Assembly (NCBI GenBank): GCA_934667575.1
Contig: CAKUME010000072.1
Coordinates: 1-6,251 of the forward strand
Length of the DNA: 6,251 bases
Direction of reading: 5' to 3'
Source: an uncultured Eubacteriales bacterium
GTDB taxonomy: Bacteria > Bacillota > Clostridia > Oscillospirales > Acutalibacteraceae
How positions within the stretch are numbered: position 1 is the stretch's first letter; each line of letters begins with the position of its first letter. The notes under the pieces are model-generated. The model searched no databases and was not told the origin of the DNA. It saw only the letters and a program-made list of their open reading frames with translations. Position numbers and translations under genes: made by a program. Shown here piece by piece: positions 5,956-6,251 of this stretch.

Positions 5956-6251
5956 ATGGTAGAACAGGTTCGATTTTTGCACGGCGGGTTGTTTGAATCG
6001 GAGGGGGACTGGATTCACCCGGAGCGGGTGATCGACAACACCGAGATCATTCTCGTGCGCAAGGGCGTGACGCCCATTGAAGAAAACGGCGTGCTTTTTG
6101 AGCCGGCGGCGGGCAGCGTGCTGCGGCTCGACCCCGGCCTGCGCCACCGCGGCACGCGCATGAGCACCGCGCCGGTGTCGTTTTACTGGTTCCATTTTGA
6201 CGGCGCGCTGGCGGCGGACTTTTTTCCAAAGAGCTTTGCGCTGGCGGAGCC
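5956..6251 (+). CDS. AraC-family transcriptional regulator, N-terminal sensor domain (3' end outside the window)
   Basis: The first 98 codons of a regulator whose C-terminal double helix-turn-helix would lie beyond the window. The visible part matches the cupin-like ligand-binding arm of clostridial AraC/XylS regulators: FLHGGLFESEGDWIHPERVI near residues 7-26, EIILVRKGVTPIEENG near 30-45, then a PGLRHRG segment, and the characteristic SFYWFHFDG near residue 75-83. This domain typically binds a sugar and controls DNA binding by the C-terminal domain. It is divergent from the GH127 gene, the usual arrangement for a local activator. The ATG at 5956 agrees with the expected N-terminus, but Shine-Dalgarno support is poor: GGGGG (5936-5940) is 15 bases away and AAAGGAG (5922-5928) is farther. 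A TTG at 5911 is in frame without an intervening stop but also lacks a site. Family call is sure; effector unknown. Confidence 0.88.
   Translation, partial: MVEQVRFLHGGLFESEGDWIHPERVIDNTEIILVRKGVTPIEENGVLFEPAAGSVLRLDPGLRHRGTRMSTAPVSFYWFHFDGALAADFFPKSFALAE

Noticed and set aside
5779..6195. An extended N-terminus of the GH127 protein running antisense through the regulator gene
   Set aside because: The frame is merely open. AAAGGAGA before the ATG at 5778 and the family-typical N-terminus (INGGFW near residue 12) fix the start.

Overview
The window looks like chromosome from a high-GC, Gram-positive, plant- or host-glycan-degrading bacterium, most likely an uncultivated gut clostridium. That placement is an inference. 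It rests on AGGAGG-type ribosome binding sites, SigA-like extended -10 promoters, a Gram-positive (LplA/DUF3502-type) sugar-binding protein, and intracellular glycosidases without signal peptides. Most coding sequence is visibly GC-rich; the first gene is nearer 50 % GC.

Five protein genes lie on strictly alternating strands. (1) 2-568 (+) is the C-terminal end of an ABC-transporter extracellular solute-binding protein. (2) 702-2900 (-) is a complete GH95 enzyme (alpha-L-fucosidase / alpha-L-galactosidase family). (3) 3137-3853 (+) is a complete histidine-phosphatase (phosphoglycerate-mutase-like) protein. (4) 3940-5778 (-) is a complete GH127 (COG3533/DUF1680) beta-L-arabinofuranosidase-family enzyme. 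(5) 5956-6251 (+) is the N-terminal sensor part of an AraC-family regulator that runs off the window.

Genes 1/2 and 3/4 converge on strong hairpins (610-680 and 3861-3911). Genes 2/3 and 4/5 diverge from intergenic regions of 236 and 177 bp, which hold recognisable promoters. Each internal gene therefore seems to have its own promoter and terminator. No gene-free stretch exceeds 300 bases. I saw no tRNA, rRNA, CRISPR array, riboswitch or mobile element.

A coherent reading is a small sugar-utilisation island. The binding protein captures an oligosaccharide for import. The two cytoplasmic exo-glycosidases remove L-configured sugars: L-fucose or L-galactose by GH95, L-arabinofuranose or a related residue by GH127. 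The AraC regulator divergent from the GH127 gene probably responds to the sugar. The phosphatase's role here is unclear.

I do not see a clearly undescribed system. The best leads are a threonine at the GH95 position thought to separate fucosidase from L-galactosidase activity, and the face-to-face promoters between the GH127 and AraC genes.
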